DNA from: Armatimonadota bacterium
GTDB taxonomy: Bacteria; Armatimonadota; Fimbriimonadia; Fimbriimonadales; Fimbriimonadaceae
NCBI GenBank assembly: GCA_018268395.1
Contig: JAFDWQ010000003.1
Coordinates: 1-35,978 of the forward strand
Reading direction: 5' to 3'
Length of the DNA: 35,978 nucleotides
The notes under the pieces are model-generated. The model did no database searches and was not told where the DNA came from. It saw only the letters and a program-made list of their open reading frames with translations. Of this stretch, positions 8,952 through 17,608 are shown in pieces. Position 1 is the stretch's first letter. Every line of letters begins with the position of its first letter. The translations under genes were made by a program, and so were the position numbers.

Positions 8952-8961
8952 CGTCCGCTTC

Positions 8962-9369
8962 CTAGGATTGCGAGAGGCGGCGGGCGGCGGGCAAGGCGAC
9001 GACCACGAAGTAGACCGTCGCCATCGCGGCGACGCCGATGTAGTCCTTGAGCGGCCCGCCGAGGAGGACGCTCATGAAGGCGACCAGGACGGGGAACTCG
9101 GCCGCGACGAAGGAGACCAAGAAGGCCTGGAACACAGGCTTCGGAGCGGTCGGACGCTGGGTCGTCCGACGGACGATGTTCCATGACACGACGAGCCCGG
9201 CGAGGGCCATGAACCACAGCACCGGCCCAGGGAACATCCCTGCCCCCTCTCGGCTTTGCCCGGAGGTGACGGTGGCGGCGACGACGGCGAGAAGGACCGG
9301 CATCGCCGTGTACGCGTAGGCCACGGTCACGAGCGCTCTCCCCGCCTCCCTTATCGATCCCACGCGCAT
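8962..9369 (-). CDS. Small four-span integral membrane protein
   Basis: 135 residues with about four hydrophobic segments: ALVTVAYAYTAMPVLLAVVAATV, PVLWFMALAGLVVSWNIV, AFLVSFVAAEFPVLVAFMSVLLG and AAMATVYFVVVALPAA. No family motif was recognised. A TATCCT hexamer at 9381-9376 ends 6 nt before the ATG and no Shine-Dalgarno is evident, suggesting a leaderless message. An inverted repeat immediately upstream (9384-9400) would lie inside that promoter. It diverges from the pilus operon and ends at the shared terminator. Confidence 0.75.
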   Translation of the reverse strand: MRVGSIREAGRALVTVAYAYTAMPVLLAVVAATVTSGQSREGAGMFPGPVLWFMALAGLVVSWNIVRRTTQRPTAPKPVFQAFLVSFVAAEFPVLVAFMSVLLGGPLKDYIGVAAMATVYFVVVALPAARRLSQS

Positions 9370-9383
9370 CCGATGAGGATAGC

Positions 9384-9400
9384 GTTCCGCGAGGCGGAAC
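9384..9400. promoter_or_regulatory. Inverted repeat, possible operator between divergent genes
   Basis: GTTCCGC-GAG-GCGGAAC is a perfect 7-bp inverted repeat. It sits where the -10/-35 spacer of the minus-strand membrane-protein promoter would be, which is a typical repressor position. It is about 107 bp upstream of the pilus operon start. No candidate regulator can be assigned. Confidence 0.3.
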
Positions 9401-9506
9401 CTGAAGCCCTTTGCAGGTCCTCAGGCTGAAACCTTGGAGCCGCCCCTCAAGTTGCGTCCCGCATCTACCGAAACAAATACCGGGTCGCAAGACCGGAGCC
9501 AAACGC

Positions 9507-10322
9507 ATGTACGAGCAGTACTGGGGACTGAACGAGCCGCCCTTCACGCTCACGCCCGATCCTCGATTTCTATATATGAGCCGGGCACACGAAGACGCGT
9601 TGATGATGTTGCATTACGCGGTCACGAGGAACAAGGGGGCCGCAATGCTGGCAGGGGACATCGGGTTGGGCAAGACCACGATCAGTCGTAAGCTGATCGA
9701 GACGCTCGATCCGGTTCAGTACAAGGTCGTCATGATCGTCAACCCGATCTTGACGCCCACACAAGTGCTGCAAGAGATCCTGGACCAGTTGGACATCGAC
9801 GCGACGAGCCGCAACCGACAGGTCCTCGTCCAACGCCTGCACCTCGCCCTCTTGGAGTACTACGACAAAGGGCGACGCATCGTCGTCCTGGTCGACGAAG
9901 CCCACCTGATCAAGTCGCTCGGGACGTTCGAAGAACTCAGGCTCCTGCTGAACTGTCAGATGAACGACCAGTTCTTGCTGAGCTTGCTGCTCTTGGGCCA
10001 GACCGAGCTGAGGCCGAAGATCGCCAAGGTCCCGGCATTGGAACAACGCCTGTCCGTCCGCCACGTCTTGAAACCCCTTGACGTCTACGACACGGGCGAG
10101 ATGATCCTGCACCGGATGCGGGTCGCGGGCTACACGGGTGAGAAGAACCCGTTCACGCCCGACGCCGTCCACAAGATCCACCAAATTTCTAAGGGCGTGC
10201 CCCGCGTCGTCAGCCAACTGGCCGACAACGGGCTCCTGATGGCCATGGCCCGGAAGGAAGAGATGATCGACGCCTTCCTCATGCACGAAGTCGCCGAAGA
10301 GTACACGGGGGTGGCGGCATGA
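9507..10322 (+). CDS. ExeA/MshM-like AAA ATPase of the type IV pilus operon
   Basis: 271-residue P-loop ATPase of the ExeA/GspA/MshM group. It opens MYEQYWGLNEPPFTLTPDPRFLYMS, the hallmark start of this family, which fixes the initiation codon at 9507. Walker A is GDIGLGKTT (residues 50-58) and Walker B is VVLVDEA (126-132). It lacks the transmembrane and peptidoglycan-binding C-terminus of ExeA, so it matches the shorter MshM form found with MSHA pili. A GGAG Shine-Dalgarno lies 8 nt upstream. It is the first gene of a contiguous operon ending with the secretin at 16638, and its TGA overlaps the next ATG. The likely role is ATP-dependent help in pilus or secretin assembly, inferred from family and context. 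Confidence 0.88.
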   Translation: MYEQYWGLNEPPFTLTPDPRFLYMSRAHEDALMMLHYAVTRNKGAAMLAGDIGLGKTTISRKLIETLDPVQYKVVMIVNPILTPTQVLQEILDQLDIDATSRNRQVLVQRLHLALLEYYDKGRRIVVLVDEAHLIKSLGTFEELRLLLNCQMNDQFLLSLLLLGQTELRPKIAKVPALEQRLSVRHVLKPLDVYDTGEMILHRMRVAGYTGEKNPFTPDAVHKIHQISKGVPRVVSQLADNGLLMAMARKEEMIDAFLMHEVAEEYTGVAA

Positions 10323-10786
10323 ACCTCGCCGACGCCATTCGGAAAGCCGCGCAAGAGGGGTCGATCCCTACGATCGGCGAACTCCCGCAGGCCTTCCAGC
10401 CGAAACTCATGGAACCGGACCCTGGCCGGGTCGACCGACCTGCCGAACCGCAGGCTTCGGTCAACTTCGGTGCGCCACCGGAAGCGCCGAACGCGGCGGT
10501 CCTCGGCGGGAACTGCGTCCGGATCGAGCTGTTCATGACGGCCGAGCAGACGTCGAACCTGCTTCGCGCCGTGATGACCGGCCAGCACACCGTATTGACC
10601 TTGGCCGAAGCCGCGCACTACTTGCGCGTCAGGCCACAGGCCCTTTCGAAGATGGCCGAAGAGAACGAAATCCCCGCCGTCGAGATCGACGGCAAATGGC
10701 GGTTCCTCAAGTCGAACCTCGACGAGTGGCTCGCCGTGACGGTCGGACACCCCGAACCGGAGGAGGACAACCAGAATGTCGCTTAG
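10319..10786 (+). CDS. Helix-turn-helix (excisionase/MerR-type) protein in the pilus operon
   Basis: 155 residues. The C-terminal part, about residues 92-138 (VLTLAEAAHYLRVRPQALSK...WRFLKSNLDEWL), matches the HTH_17/excisionase-type winged helix-turn-helix with its typical final DEWL. The first 60 residues are Pro-rich and probably disordered. A short conserved-looking block (CVRIELFMTAEQTSNLLRAV) precedes the helix-turn-helix. The gene overlaps its upstream neighbour (ATGA) and overlaps pilM by 11 nt, so it is firmly inside the operon. A DNA-binding domain is unusual here. It may regulate the operon, or the fold may have been reused for protein contacts. Confidence 0.8.
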   Translation: MNLADAIRKAAQEGSIPTIGELPQAFQPKLMEPDPGRVDRPAEPQASVNFGAPPEAPNAAVLGGNCVRIELFMTAEQTSNLLRAVMTGQHTVLTLAEAAHYLRVRPQALSKMAEENEIPAVEIDGKWRFLKSNLDEWLAVTVGHPEPEEDNQNVA

Positions 10787-11864
10787 CCTATTCCGAAACA
10801 AGTCCTTCATCGGGCTCGACCTTGGTTCGAACACGATCAAGGCCGTCCAGATGGAACGGACGCAGGCCGGCTGGAAGGTCGTCCGCGCGGTCCGGTACCC
10901 CACGCCGAAAGGAGCCATCCAGGACGGCGTCGTGACGGACGTCGAAGCGGTGACCGCCGCGATCGGCCAGATGTTGAAGGACAACCGGCTCGCCGCTACG
11001 AGCGCGGTCATCGGCGTTTCCGGAGGTTCGGTGATCGTCCGGAGCGTCCGGATCCCGAACATGCCGGAAGCCGTCCTTCGCAAGTCGATCAAGTTCGAGG
11101 CGAGCCGGTACGTACCGTCGAGCATCGAAGACAGCTACATCGAGTTCGAGATCGTCGGGCCGGCCGATGATGACCACATGGAGGTCTTGATCGTCGCCGC
11201 GCCCAAGGAGATCGTCGAAAGCCGGATCCGTGCCTGTGAAGGGGCCGGTCTGGAAGTCGAGATCGTCGACGTGGAGGCCTTCGCGGCCTATCGGTCACTG
11301 ATCGAGGCCGCTCCCGACGCGGCCGATTCGGACGAGACGCTGGCGATCATCGACATCGGCTCCCATACGGCCAACGTCAGCGTGGTCCAGAAGGGCGTCT
11401 TCGCGATGACGCGCAGCATCCCTCAGGCCGGATCGACATTGACCGATGCCCTCAAAAGCTATTTCAAGCTCAGTGACGAGGACGCCGAGTCGGGCAAAGC
11501 CCAGCTCGACCTGACCTCGCTGCTGGATCCGGACCGACCGACGGAAAACCCGCCGATCCGGGTCATCCAGCCGTTCCTCGACGACCAGATCCGCGAAATC
11601 CGGCGCTCGTTGAACTACTACCAGTCGCAACAGACCGAAGCCGGACAGTCGAACACCGTTTCGCGGCTGATCCTTTGCGGAGGCGGAGCCGCCCTCCACG
11701 GAATGGCCGACTATGTCGGACACAAGTTGGGGATCGAAACCGTGTCGCAAGGGGTCTTGGACAATCCGCGCTTCGCTTTCGGCGGCAACGAAGACTTGGG
11801 GAGCGGACTTGATTGGACCGTCGCGATCGGCCTTGCCATGCGCCCGTTCGCAAAGGCGGCTTAG
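10776..11864 (+). CDS. pilM: Type IV pilus assembly protein PilM
   Basis: 362-residue actin-like ATPase that sits on the cytoplasmic side and binds the N-terminal tail of PilN. It begins with the phosphate-1 loop FIGLDLGSNTIKAVQME (around residues 11-27), and a second nucleotide motif LAIIDIGSHTANVSVV follows in the middle. LILCGGGAALHGMADYV near the C-terminus is the adenosine motif. Length and order are typical. GGAGGAGGAC upstream is a good ribosome binding site, located inside the preceding helix-turn-helix gene. It is followed 15 nt later by pilN. Confidence 0.95.
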   Translation: MSLSLFRNKSFIGLDLGSNTIKAVQMERTQAGWKVVRAVRYPTPKGAIQDGVVTDVEAVTAAIGQMLKDNRLAATSAVIGVSGGSVIVRSVRIPNMPEAVLRKSIKFEASRYVPSSIEDSYIEFEIVGPADDDHMEVLIVAAPKEIVESRIRACEGAGLEVEIVDVEAFAAYRSLIEAAPDAADSDETLAIIDIGSHTANVSVVQKGVFAMTRSIPQAGSTLTDALKSYFKLSDEDAESGKAQLDLTSLLDPDRPTENPPIRVIQPFLDDQIREIRRSLNYYQSQQTEAGQSNTVSRLILCGGGAALHGMADYVGHKLGIETVSQGVLDNPRFAFGGNEDLGSGLDWTVAIGLAMRPFAKAA

Positions 11865-11879
11865 CCAGGAGCACTGAAC

Positions 11880-12476
11880 ATGCCATTGATCAATCTCATC
11901 CACGAGCAAAGGCTCGTCGTCCGCAAGAGGGACCACCAGGTCCGGCTCGCGGTCGTGACGACGATCGGCCTCAGCGCCCTGTCGTTCCTAGCGGCCGGAT
12001 ATTTCCTGTTCAACGCGGCGCGCTTCCAGGTCATGTCGACCGTCCTCGAGGCGAAGAAGCAGAAGCTCCAGCCGCTGCTTCAACAGCTCGAGGGCAACGA
12101 ACGTGACCGGCTGGTCATGGAGCCTAAGCTCACGACTTTGACGAGCGCGACGAAGTCGACCGAACAGTGGTGCCGGATCATGGACCACCTCACGGTCAAC
12201 GTTCCGAAGAACGTCTGGCTCAACAACATCCGGTGTGCGCAGGCCACAGGGTCTGACTCCGGGACCAACTTGACGTTCCAGGGCAACAGCGTGAACCACG
12301 ACGAAGCGGGCGAGTTCCTGCTCCGTCTCGAAGCCTGCCCCGATCTCGAAGCCGTGACCCTGAAGTTTATTCAGGAGAAGCAGTCGGACAAGGAGCGCGT
12401 CCTCGAGTTCGAGATCAGCGCGTTCGTGGCAGGTTCCCGAGAAACGAAGAAGATCAGGGAGAAGGAGGAATCGTGA
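11880..12476 (+). CDS. pilN: Type IV pilus assembly protein PilN
   Basis: 198-residue bitopic inner-membrane protein. The N-terminus MPLINLIHEQR carries the INL[IL] motif by which PilN binds PilM. One transmembrane helix follows (VVTTIGLSALSFLAAGYFLF, about residues 23-42), then a coiled coil (EAKKQKLQPLLQQLEGNERD) and a periplasmic ferredoxin-like domain. AGGAG lies about 9 nt before the ATG. The last codons overlap pilO (GTGA). It forms the alignment complex with PilO and PilP. Confidence 0.93.
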   Translation: MPLINLIHEQRLVVRKRDHQVRLAVVTTIGLSALSFLAAGYFLFNAARFQVMSTVLEAKKQKLQPLLQQLEGNERDRLVMEPKLTTLTSATKSTEQWCRIMDHLTVNVPKNVWLNNIRCAQATGSDSGTNLTFQGNSVNHDEAGEFLLRLEACPDLEAVTLKFIQEKQSDKERVLEFEISAFVAGSRETKKIREKEES

Positions 12477-13111
12477 ACAAGACGACATCGGTCCGAACGA
12501 TCGTGATGCTGTGCGCCGTCGTCGTCCTCGCCGGTGGAGGAGCGACGTACTGGGCGAACGGTGCGAGCAACCAAGCGAAGGCCCGGTACTTGGCCCTGGA
12601 GGCCGAAGTCCCGGACGAGGCCGAGCTGAAGAAGAGCGTCGCCGAGTCTCAACTCGTCGTCGATGACTACAAGGGTCAGCTTCAGCATTTGGAGCAGTCC
12701 GTGCCGAGCCTGGCCTATGTCCCGACCCTTCTGACAGAGCTCGAAAAACTCGGGAAAGACCACCGGATCGAAGTGACGGGCGTCCGGCCCGTGATCGGAG
12801 AAAAGGCGGGCAAGTCCAACGACGACAAGAAGGGCGGCGAAAAGAAGGCCGCCTACCAAGAAATGAGCATCGACATCAACGGGCGCGGAACCTACGCGGA
12901 CGTCATGTCGATGGTCGACGCGCTGAAGAAGTTCCCAAAGATCCTCGCGGTCCAGACGGTCGCCCTTCAGCCGAAACGGGCGACGTCGGAGAAGGAATCG
13001 GGTCGGCAAGACGTCCGTGTGCTCGACGCCACGGTCCGCATCAAGGCGTACCTCTTCCCGATGGCGCAGGCGGACAAGACCGGGAACGACCGGTCGGGTG
13101 AAACATCGTGA
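12473..13111 (+). CDS. pilO: Type IV pilus assembly protein PilO
   Basis: 212 residues: an N-terminal transmembrane helix (VRTIVMLCAVVVLAGGGATYW), a coiled coil with Glu/Lys/Leu repeats, and a C-terminal periplasmic domain (YQEMSIDINGRGTYADVMSMVDALKKFPKILAV) typical of PilO. An inserted Lys/Asp/Gly-rich loop (GKSNDDKKGGEKK) sits in the domain. Start is GTG 12473 overlapping the pilN TGA; GAAGGAGGA is the ribosome binding site. PilO pairs with PilN in the inner-membrane alignment complex. Confidence 0.92.
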   Translation: MNKTTSVRTIVMLCAVVVLAGGGATYWANGASNQAKARYLALEAEVPDEAELKKSVAESQLVVDDYKGQLQHLEQSVPSLAYVPTLLTELEKLGKDHRIEVTGVRPVIGEKAGKSNDDKKGGEKKAAYQEMSIDINGRGTYADVMSMVDALKKFPKILAVQTVALQPKRATSEKESGRQDVRVLDATVRIKAYLFPMAQADKTGNDRSGETS

Positions 13112-13863
13112 ACGACAAGAAGAAGACACTGGTCATCGCGGGCCTAGCCGTCGTTCTCGTCGGCGTCGGCGCCTTCCAGTTCCTGCCGAAGGGCGGGGGC
13201 GGTACGGACAGCGCCGCGACGACGGCCAAGCCGGCGTCCACTTCGACAGGAAGCGGCAAGCCGACCGGGAAAGAGGCTCCGACGACGTCTCAAGCATCCG
13301 AGCCGACCAAAGGCGGAACGTCCGAGTCGGGCTCAAAGCCTGCCGACAAGGCGGCTGAGAAGGAGATGGACCCTCAGAAGGCGATGCTGCTCGCGATGGT
13401 GAAAGACCCGCTGCCGAAGCGGGACCCCTTCCAGCAACAGGTGGCTACGACCGGACAGACGACGGATCCGAACGCCTACATGCCGGAACAGGCGCCGAAG
13501 AGCACGAAACCGGCACCGACCTACCAGGGTCCGCGCCGGTCGTACGGCGGTCCGGGGATTTCGGGGGACGTTCCTCCGGTGAACCCGTTGCCTGACGGCA
13601 TGGGCAACCAACAAGGCGGGCCCGTCGTGCTCCAGGGTGCGACTCCGCTTCGCCAGCCCGGTGAGTTCGCTTATCAGGTGAAGGGCGTGATCGTGGGCAA
13701 AAAGCCCATGGCGGTTTTCGAAGACGACAACGGTAACCAGCGCCTGGTCCCGTTGGGCGGTTCGATCGACGGTGACAGCACGGTCACCGGGGTCGAGAAA
13801 GGCAAAGTGCGCATCCGTCACAAGGGCAAGGACAAAACCTTGCGCCTTTCGGAGGGACAGTAA
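13108..13863 (+). CDS. PilP/GspC-like pilus assembly protein
   Basis: 251 residues. An N-terminal hydrophobic anchor (KTLVIAGLAVVLVGVGAFQFL) is followed by a long Thr/Ser/Lys/Pro-rich linker and then the motif KRDPFQQQ. The C-terminal domain (AYQVKGVIVGKKPMAVFEDDNGNQRLVPLGGSIDGDSTVTGV) has the beta-rich form of PilP and the GspC homology region, which contacts the secretin. Unlike classic PilP there is no lipobox; the anchor is a helix, as in GspC. The GTG start overlaps the pilO stop. Position between pilO and the secretin supports the PilP role. Confidence 0.85.
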   Translation: MNDKKKTLVIAGLAVVLVGVGAFQFLPKGGGGTDSAATTAKPASTSTGSGKPTGKEAPTTSQASEPTKGGTSESGSKPADKAAEKEMDPQKAMLLAMVKDPLPKRDPFQQQVATTGQTTDPNAYMPEQAPKSTKPAPTYQGPRRSYGGPGISGDVPPVNPLPDGMGNQQGGPVVLQGATPLRQPGEFAYQVKGVIVGKKPMAVFEDDNGNQRLVPLGGSIDGDSTVTGVEKGKVRIRHKGKDKTLRLSEGQ

Positions 13864-16638
13864 ATGAAAAAGAACACCCTGACGGTCGGCCTCCTCGCGT
13901 TCCTGGCGACCTCCGCCCTGGGACAGGCCAAGCTGACCGGAATCGAAACCAACAAGGTCGGCGACGGCCTCCAGATCGTCATTAAGGGCGAGGGACTGTC
14001 GAACCCGCGGACGATACGCGTGAACCACAACACGTCGTACATCGTCGAGTTCGACGCGCACCTTGCGGGCAAGGCGGGCAGCCAGAGGATCGGACACGCC
14101 GACGTCAAGTCGGTGCAGTACGTCTGGTACAAGTCCAAGCCGCCGATCGTCCGTGTCCACTTCCGGGTCTCTCCCACGGCCGAGCCCGTCCTGACCCAGA
14201 CCAACGGTGTCTGGACGGTCTCGTTCGGTGCGGCTGCCGCTTTGGCGGTGCCGAACTTGGCGGGAACGGACCAGACCGTCCCTGTCAAAGACCTCCACCA
14301 AGCCGACCGAGACTTGATGGCCGAAGCCGAAAAGCTCTTGACCGGCAACGTGACCGCAACGCCGTCGCAGCCTTCGGAACCGACCACGGTCCCCGTTCAG
14401 GGCCCGATCGTCCCGGTCAAGGCGGCGATCGAAACGAAGGAGCCTGCGACCATGGTGCTGCCCGACCCGTTCGTCGGCGCCAAGGGAGCGGTGACGTCGC
14501 AGGACACGACCGCTCAGGCCGCGGTCAAGGCGCCCAAGCCGGCTCCTGCCGCCGGTCCTGGAAACGAGGACAAAGGCGCCCCCCAACGGTTCAACCAGAA
14601 CGTGTCCCTCGACTTCGTCGGGACGGACATCGTCCAGATCCTGAAGGCCCTGTCGATCCAAGCGGGCGTCAACATTATCACGTCCCCGGACGTGAGCCCG
14701 ACCGATAAGCCCGTCAAGCTGACGATCTCGTTGTCGAACATCGACCTGGAAAGCGCGCTGTCGTACGTGACCGCGATGGGCGGCCTTCGGTACGCCCGGA
14801 TCGGCAACACGTTCGTGGTGACGCCGTCGGCCTCGTTCTCCTCGGCGATGCGCCAGATCATGGAGCGCAGTTCCGAGAACTACCGCACCAAGGTCGTCAA
14901 CCTGGTCAGCGGCGAAGCCGAGAAGATCAAGGAAGCCACCGTTAAGGCGATCCCCCAGGACGGTCGGAACGGATACTACGAGATCATCGTTCCAGGCCAG
15001 AACGACGTCACGCAGCCTTCGGGCGCCGGACAGGCCCAGCCGCAGAACGGCAAGACGGGCGAAGGCCAGGTCGATCCTCAGGCGAACGGACAGGAGCCGC
15101 CACAAGGTGGGGAGTCGATCCCGTCGGTCGCTCCCAAGATGAACGGCCGCGCCTTCTATCTGATGATCGTCGGCGATCCGAACCGGCTGAGCGCCGTCGA
15201 GGACTACGTCCGCAAGCTCGACATCGAGATCGCGGCGAGCTTCTCACTGAGCCGCTCGAACAGCACGGGCACGGTCGCGATCCCGATCCAAAGCGGTCAG
15301 ACGCAGAAGATCAAGTCGATGATCGAGAAGCTGCTCATGGGCAACCCCAGGGCCAGCGACTACTCGATCACCGAGACGTCGGTCAAGGAACTGGCCGTCG
15401 GCGAAGAGTCGACCAAGTTCCTCCTCATGATCGGTCCTGACCAGGAACTTTCGACGTTGAAGAGCTTCGCCGTCGCCCTCGACCGCGAGCTCTGTAAGCC
15501 GCTGGGCATCAAGTACATCGACGACGTCGCCGACATGGTCAAGGACTACGAGGTCGTCGAGCTGAAGTACCTAGAGCCCATCATTGCTGCTCAGGACCTC
15601 AAGGGCCGCTTCAAGGACCTCTGGGTGACCGTGGTCCCCGACAACGTGACGCCGGGCCTGCTCGGCGAAGGCGAGTCGAAGAAGGAAGAAGCGCCGACCG
15701 ATGCCGGTAACGGCCAGAACGGCGCGCCGCAGAAAGCCGGCGACGAGAGCAAGCTCAAGAAGATCATCGGCCGCGAACCGATGCGCCTGATCCTGCGCGG
15801 GACCCGCAACTCGATCGAGGAAGCCAAGCTGTACCTCGCCAAGGTCGACATCGCCCCCCGGCAGATCGCCTTGGAAATGAGGGTCATGGAGCTCTCCAAA
15901 GAGGACGCGCTGAAGCTCGGTATCGATTGGAGCCTCAGCCTCGGCAAGTCGGGCGTCATCACGGGCTCGAACGGTCTCGGCGGCGGCGCCTTGAGCGGCC
16001 ACGTCAAGGTCGGGAGCGCCAACTTCACGGCCCAACTCGACAGCATTGCGAACAACAGGAACCTGATCGCCCGACCGAACGCTCTCGTTTCGGACGGTCG
16101 GCAGACGAAGCTGTTCGTCGGCGACACCGTGCGCTACGTCAAGTCGATCCAGTCGAGCCAGAACGGCGTGACCGTCGTGACGGACGAGATCCAGGTCGGA
16201 TCGCAGTTCGACATCAAGGCCCGCGTCGGCGACCAGGGCGCCATCGCCCTCGACCTGACCCAGAACTTCACGCTCCTTACCGGGTTCCTCGACGTGCCGA
16301 ACGGCGGCAAGCTGCCTCAGACCAGCGACCGCATGAGCAGCATGTTCGTGAACATGAAGAGCGGCGAGACGATCGCGATCGGTGGACTGATCTTGGATCA
16401 GGACATCAAGAACTACTCGGGCATCCCTTGGCTCAAGGACCTTCCGATCATCGGCAGGCTCTTCGGCAAGACCTCGAACAGCCGGGTCCGCACGGAGATC
16501 GTGTTCTTCTTGACCGCGGTCGAGGTCACGGACCAGAACCGCCCGACGGCCGCGTCCCCGCGGACCGCTTCGGAGAGGTCTCCGGATCCGCTCGGCGACT
16601 ATAAGAAGAGCATGGGCAACGGAAACGGCAAAGGCTGA
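13864..16638 (+). CDS. pilQ: Type IV pilus secretin PilQ
   Basis: 924-residue outer-membrane secretin, which forms the channel through which the pilus crosses the outer membrane. A signal peptide (MKKNTLTVGLLAFLATSALG) is followed by an AMIN-type peptidoglycan-binding domain to about residue 125 and a Pro/Thr-rich linker. An STN/N0-type domain starts at about 242 (FNQNVSLDFVGTDIVQILKAL). Several N1-like modules with Gln/Gly-rich inserts follow. The secretin beta-barrel runs from about 665 (RQIALEMRVMELSKEDALKLGIDW) and includes GIPWLKDLPIIGRLFG at about 853-868. It is longer than typical PilQ because of the inserts. Last gene of the operon, followed by a strong hairpin. Confidence 0.95.
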   Translation: MKKNTLTVGLLAFLATSALGQAKLTGIETNKVGDGLQIVIKGEGLSNPRTIRVNHNTSYIVEFDAHLAGKAGSQRIGHADVKSVQYVWYKSKPPIVRVHFRVSPTAEPVLTQTNGVWTVSFGAAAALAVPNLAGTDQTVPVKDLHQADRDLMAEAEKLLTGNVTATPSQPSEPTTVPVQGPIVPVKAAIETKEPATMVLPDPFVGAKGAVTSQDTTAQAAVKAPKPAPAAGPGNEDKGAPQRFNQNVSLDFVGTDIVQILKALSIQAGVNIITSPDVSPTDKPVKLTISLSNIDLESALSYVTAMGGLRYARIGNTFVVTPSASFSSAMRQIMERSSENYRTKVVNLVSGEAEKIKEATVKAIPQDGRNGYYEIIVPGQNDVTQPSGAGQAQPQNGKTGEGQVDPQANGQEPPQGGESIPSVAPKMNGRAFYLMIVGDPNRLSAVEDYVRKLDIEIAASFSLSRSNSTGTVAIPIQSGQTQKIKSMIEKLLMGNPRASDYSITETSVKELAVGEESTKFLLMIGPDQELSTLKSFAVALDRELCKPLGIKYIDDVADMVKDYEVVELKYLEPIIAAQDLKGRFKDLWVTVVPDNVTPGLLGEGESKKEEAPTDAGNGQNGAPQKAGDESKLKKIIGREPMRLILRGTRNSIEEAKLYLAKVDIAPRQIALEMRVMELSKEDALKLGIDWSLSLGKSGVITGSNGLGGGALSGHVKVGSANFTAQLDSIANNRNLIARPNALVSDGRQTKLFVGDTVRYVKSIQSSQNGVTVVTDEIQVGSQFDIKARVGDQGAIALDLTQNFTLLTGFLDVPNGGKLPQTSDRMSSMFVNMKSGETIAIGGLILDQDIKNYSGIPWLKDLPIIGRLFGKTSNSRVRTEIVFFLTAVEVTDQNRPTAASPRTASERSPDPLGDYKKSMGNGNGKG

Positions 16639-16657
16639 GCCTGGCCCTTCCGGAAAC

Positions 16658-16692
16658 ACGACGGCCCGCCGCATCACGCGGCGGGCCGTCGT
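16658..16692 (+). terminator. Terminator of the pilus operon
   Basis: ACGACGGCCCGCCGC and GCGGCGGGCCGTCGT form a perfect 15-bp stem with a 5-nt loop, 20 nt after the pilQ stop. Only a short T-run follows, so its efficiency as an intrinsic terminator is uncertain. Confidence 0.7.
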
Positions 16693-16798
16693 TCGTGAGC
16701 CCGCGCCGACCGATCGACGGTATCAATACCGGATCGGAGGACGACGACGGTCAGAACCGGGAGCGACCGGTACACTTTGACGACCAGACCGGTGTCCT

Positions 16799-17608
16799 AT
16801 GCTCTGGAGTTTCTCAAGTCGCCTGGCCCTATTCGCCGCGGTTTGCGCGCCCGCATCGGCGCATGCCGACGAGCCGCTTTTCCTCGTGCCGAAATCAGCG
16901 GCCGTGACCGCGAAATCGGCCTCGTTCGATTTGAAGGCCGGGTACGGCCCGACTGCGGCGACGGTCGCATGGTCGGACAATCCGGTGCGTTGGGCCTTCG
17001 TCAAGACCGGGCTCGTCCAAGAGAACCGGGACACGGTCGACGAATGGCTCGACCCGCAGAAGGTCTTCAGTCCGCCGGTTCCGGCTCCAGGTGCGGTCTT
17101 GATCGGAATCGATTTTGAACCTCGGTTGGAAGACATAGGCGCGGCCGAGCTCGGGCGGCTCCTGGAAGAGGGACGCCCACCGCGATCGGCGACGGTCAAA
17201 GTCAGGCACTTCCGAACGGCGGTCGCGATCGTCCGGACCGCTTGGAACGTCGACGACGATCCCGCCTCGCACGTCGCCGTGGCCGAGTCAGGGCTTGCGG
17301 CCGAGATCCGGCCCCTTATGGACCCGACCCGCTTGCCGCCAGGCGCCGACATCAAGTTCGAAGTCGCGCAGAGAGGGCGTGAAGCCGACGACATCGAAAT
17401 CGAAGCGACCCATTTCACGTCGGGCCGCAGAATGGAACTTTCGCATAAGGGCGTGGGCGGATTGAAGTTGAGTCCGGACAAGTCCGGAGCCTGGGGTCTT
17501 TCGTGTACGTTCGCACGTCCCCTGAAGAACGATCCGGAAGCCCAATACGCGGTCTATACCGCCACTCTCTGTTTCAGCGTCCCGGACCGGAAGGAGGCGG
17601 GTCGGTGA
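16799..17608 (+). CDS. Secreted hypothetical protein
   Basis: 269 residues with an N-terminal signal peptide (MLWSFSSRLALFAAVCAPASAHA, cleavage near AHA|DEP). The mature protein is probably beta-rich and has no motif that I recognise. A TACACT hexamer at 16771-16776, 22 nt before the ATG, is a possible -10. The TGA overlaps the GTG of the propeller gene (GTGA), so the two are probably co-expressed and both exported. The second gene's GGAAGGAGGCGGG ribosome binding site is inside this one. Function unknown. Confidence 0.72.
   Translation: MLWSFSSRLALFAAVCAPASAHADEPLFLVPKSAAVTAKSASFDLKAGYGPTAATVAWSDNPVRWAFVKTGLVQENRDTVDEWLDPQKVFSPPVPAPGAVLIGIDFEPRLEDIGAAELGRLLEEGRPPRSATVKVRHFRTAVAIVRTAWNVDDDPASHVAVAESGLAAEIRPLMDPTRLPPGADIKFEVAQRGREADDIEIEATHFTSGRRMELSHKGVGGLKLSPDKSGAWGLSCTFARPLKNDPEAQYAVYTATLCFSVPDRKEAGR

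Noticed and set aside
8318-9553. 411-codon minus-strand open frame
   Set aside because: Runs across the purH end, a strong terminator and the start of the ATPase gene; Arg/Gly-rich with no domain.
10528-10541. Third Crp/Fnr site (ATGACGGCCGAGCA)
   Set aside because: Only the left half matches, and it lies within a coding region.
13333-15105. 590-codon minus-strand open frame opposite the PilP-like gene and pilQ
   Set aside because: Antisense of two well-supported pilus genes; Arg/Leu/Asp-rich composition without motifs.
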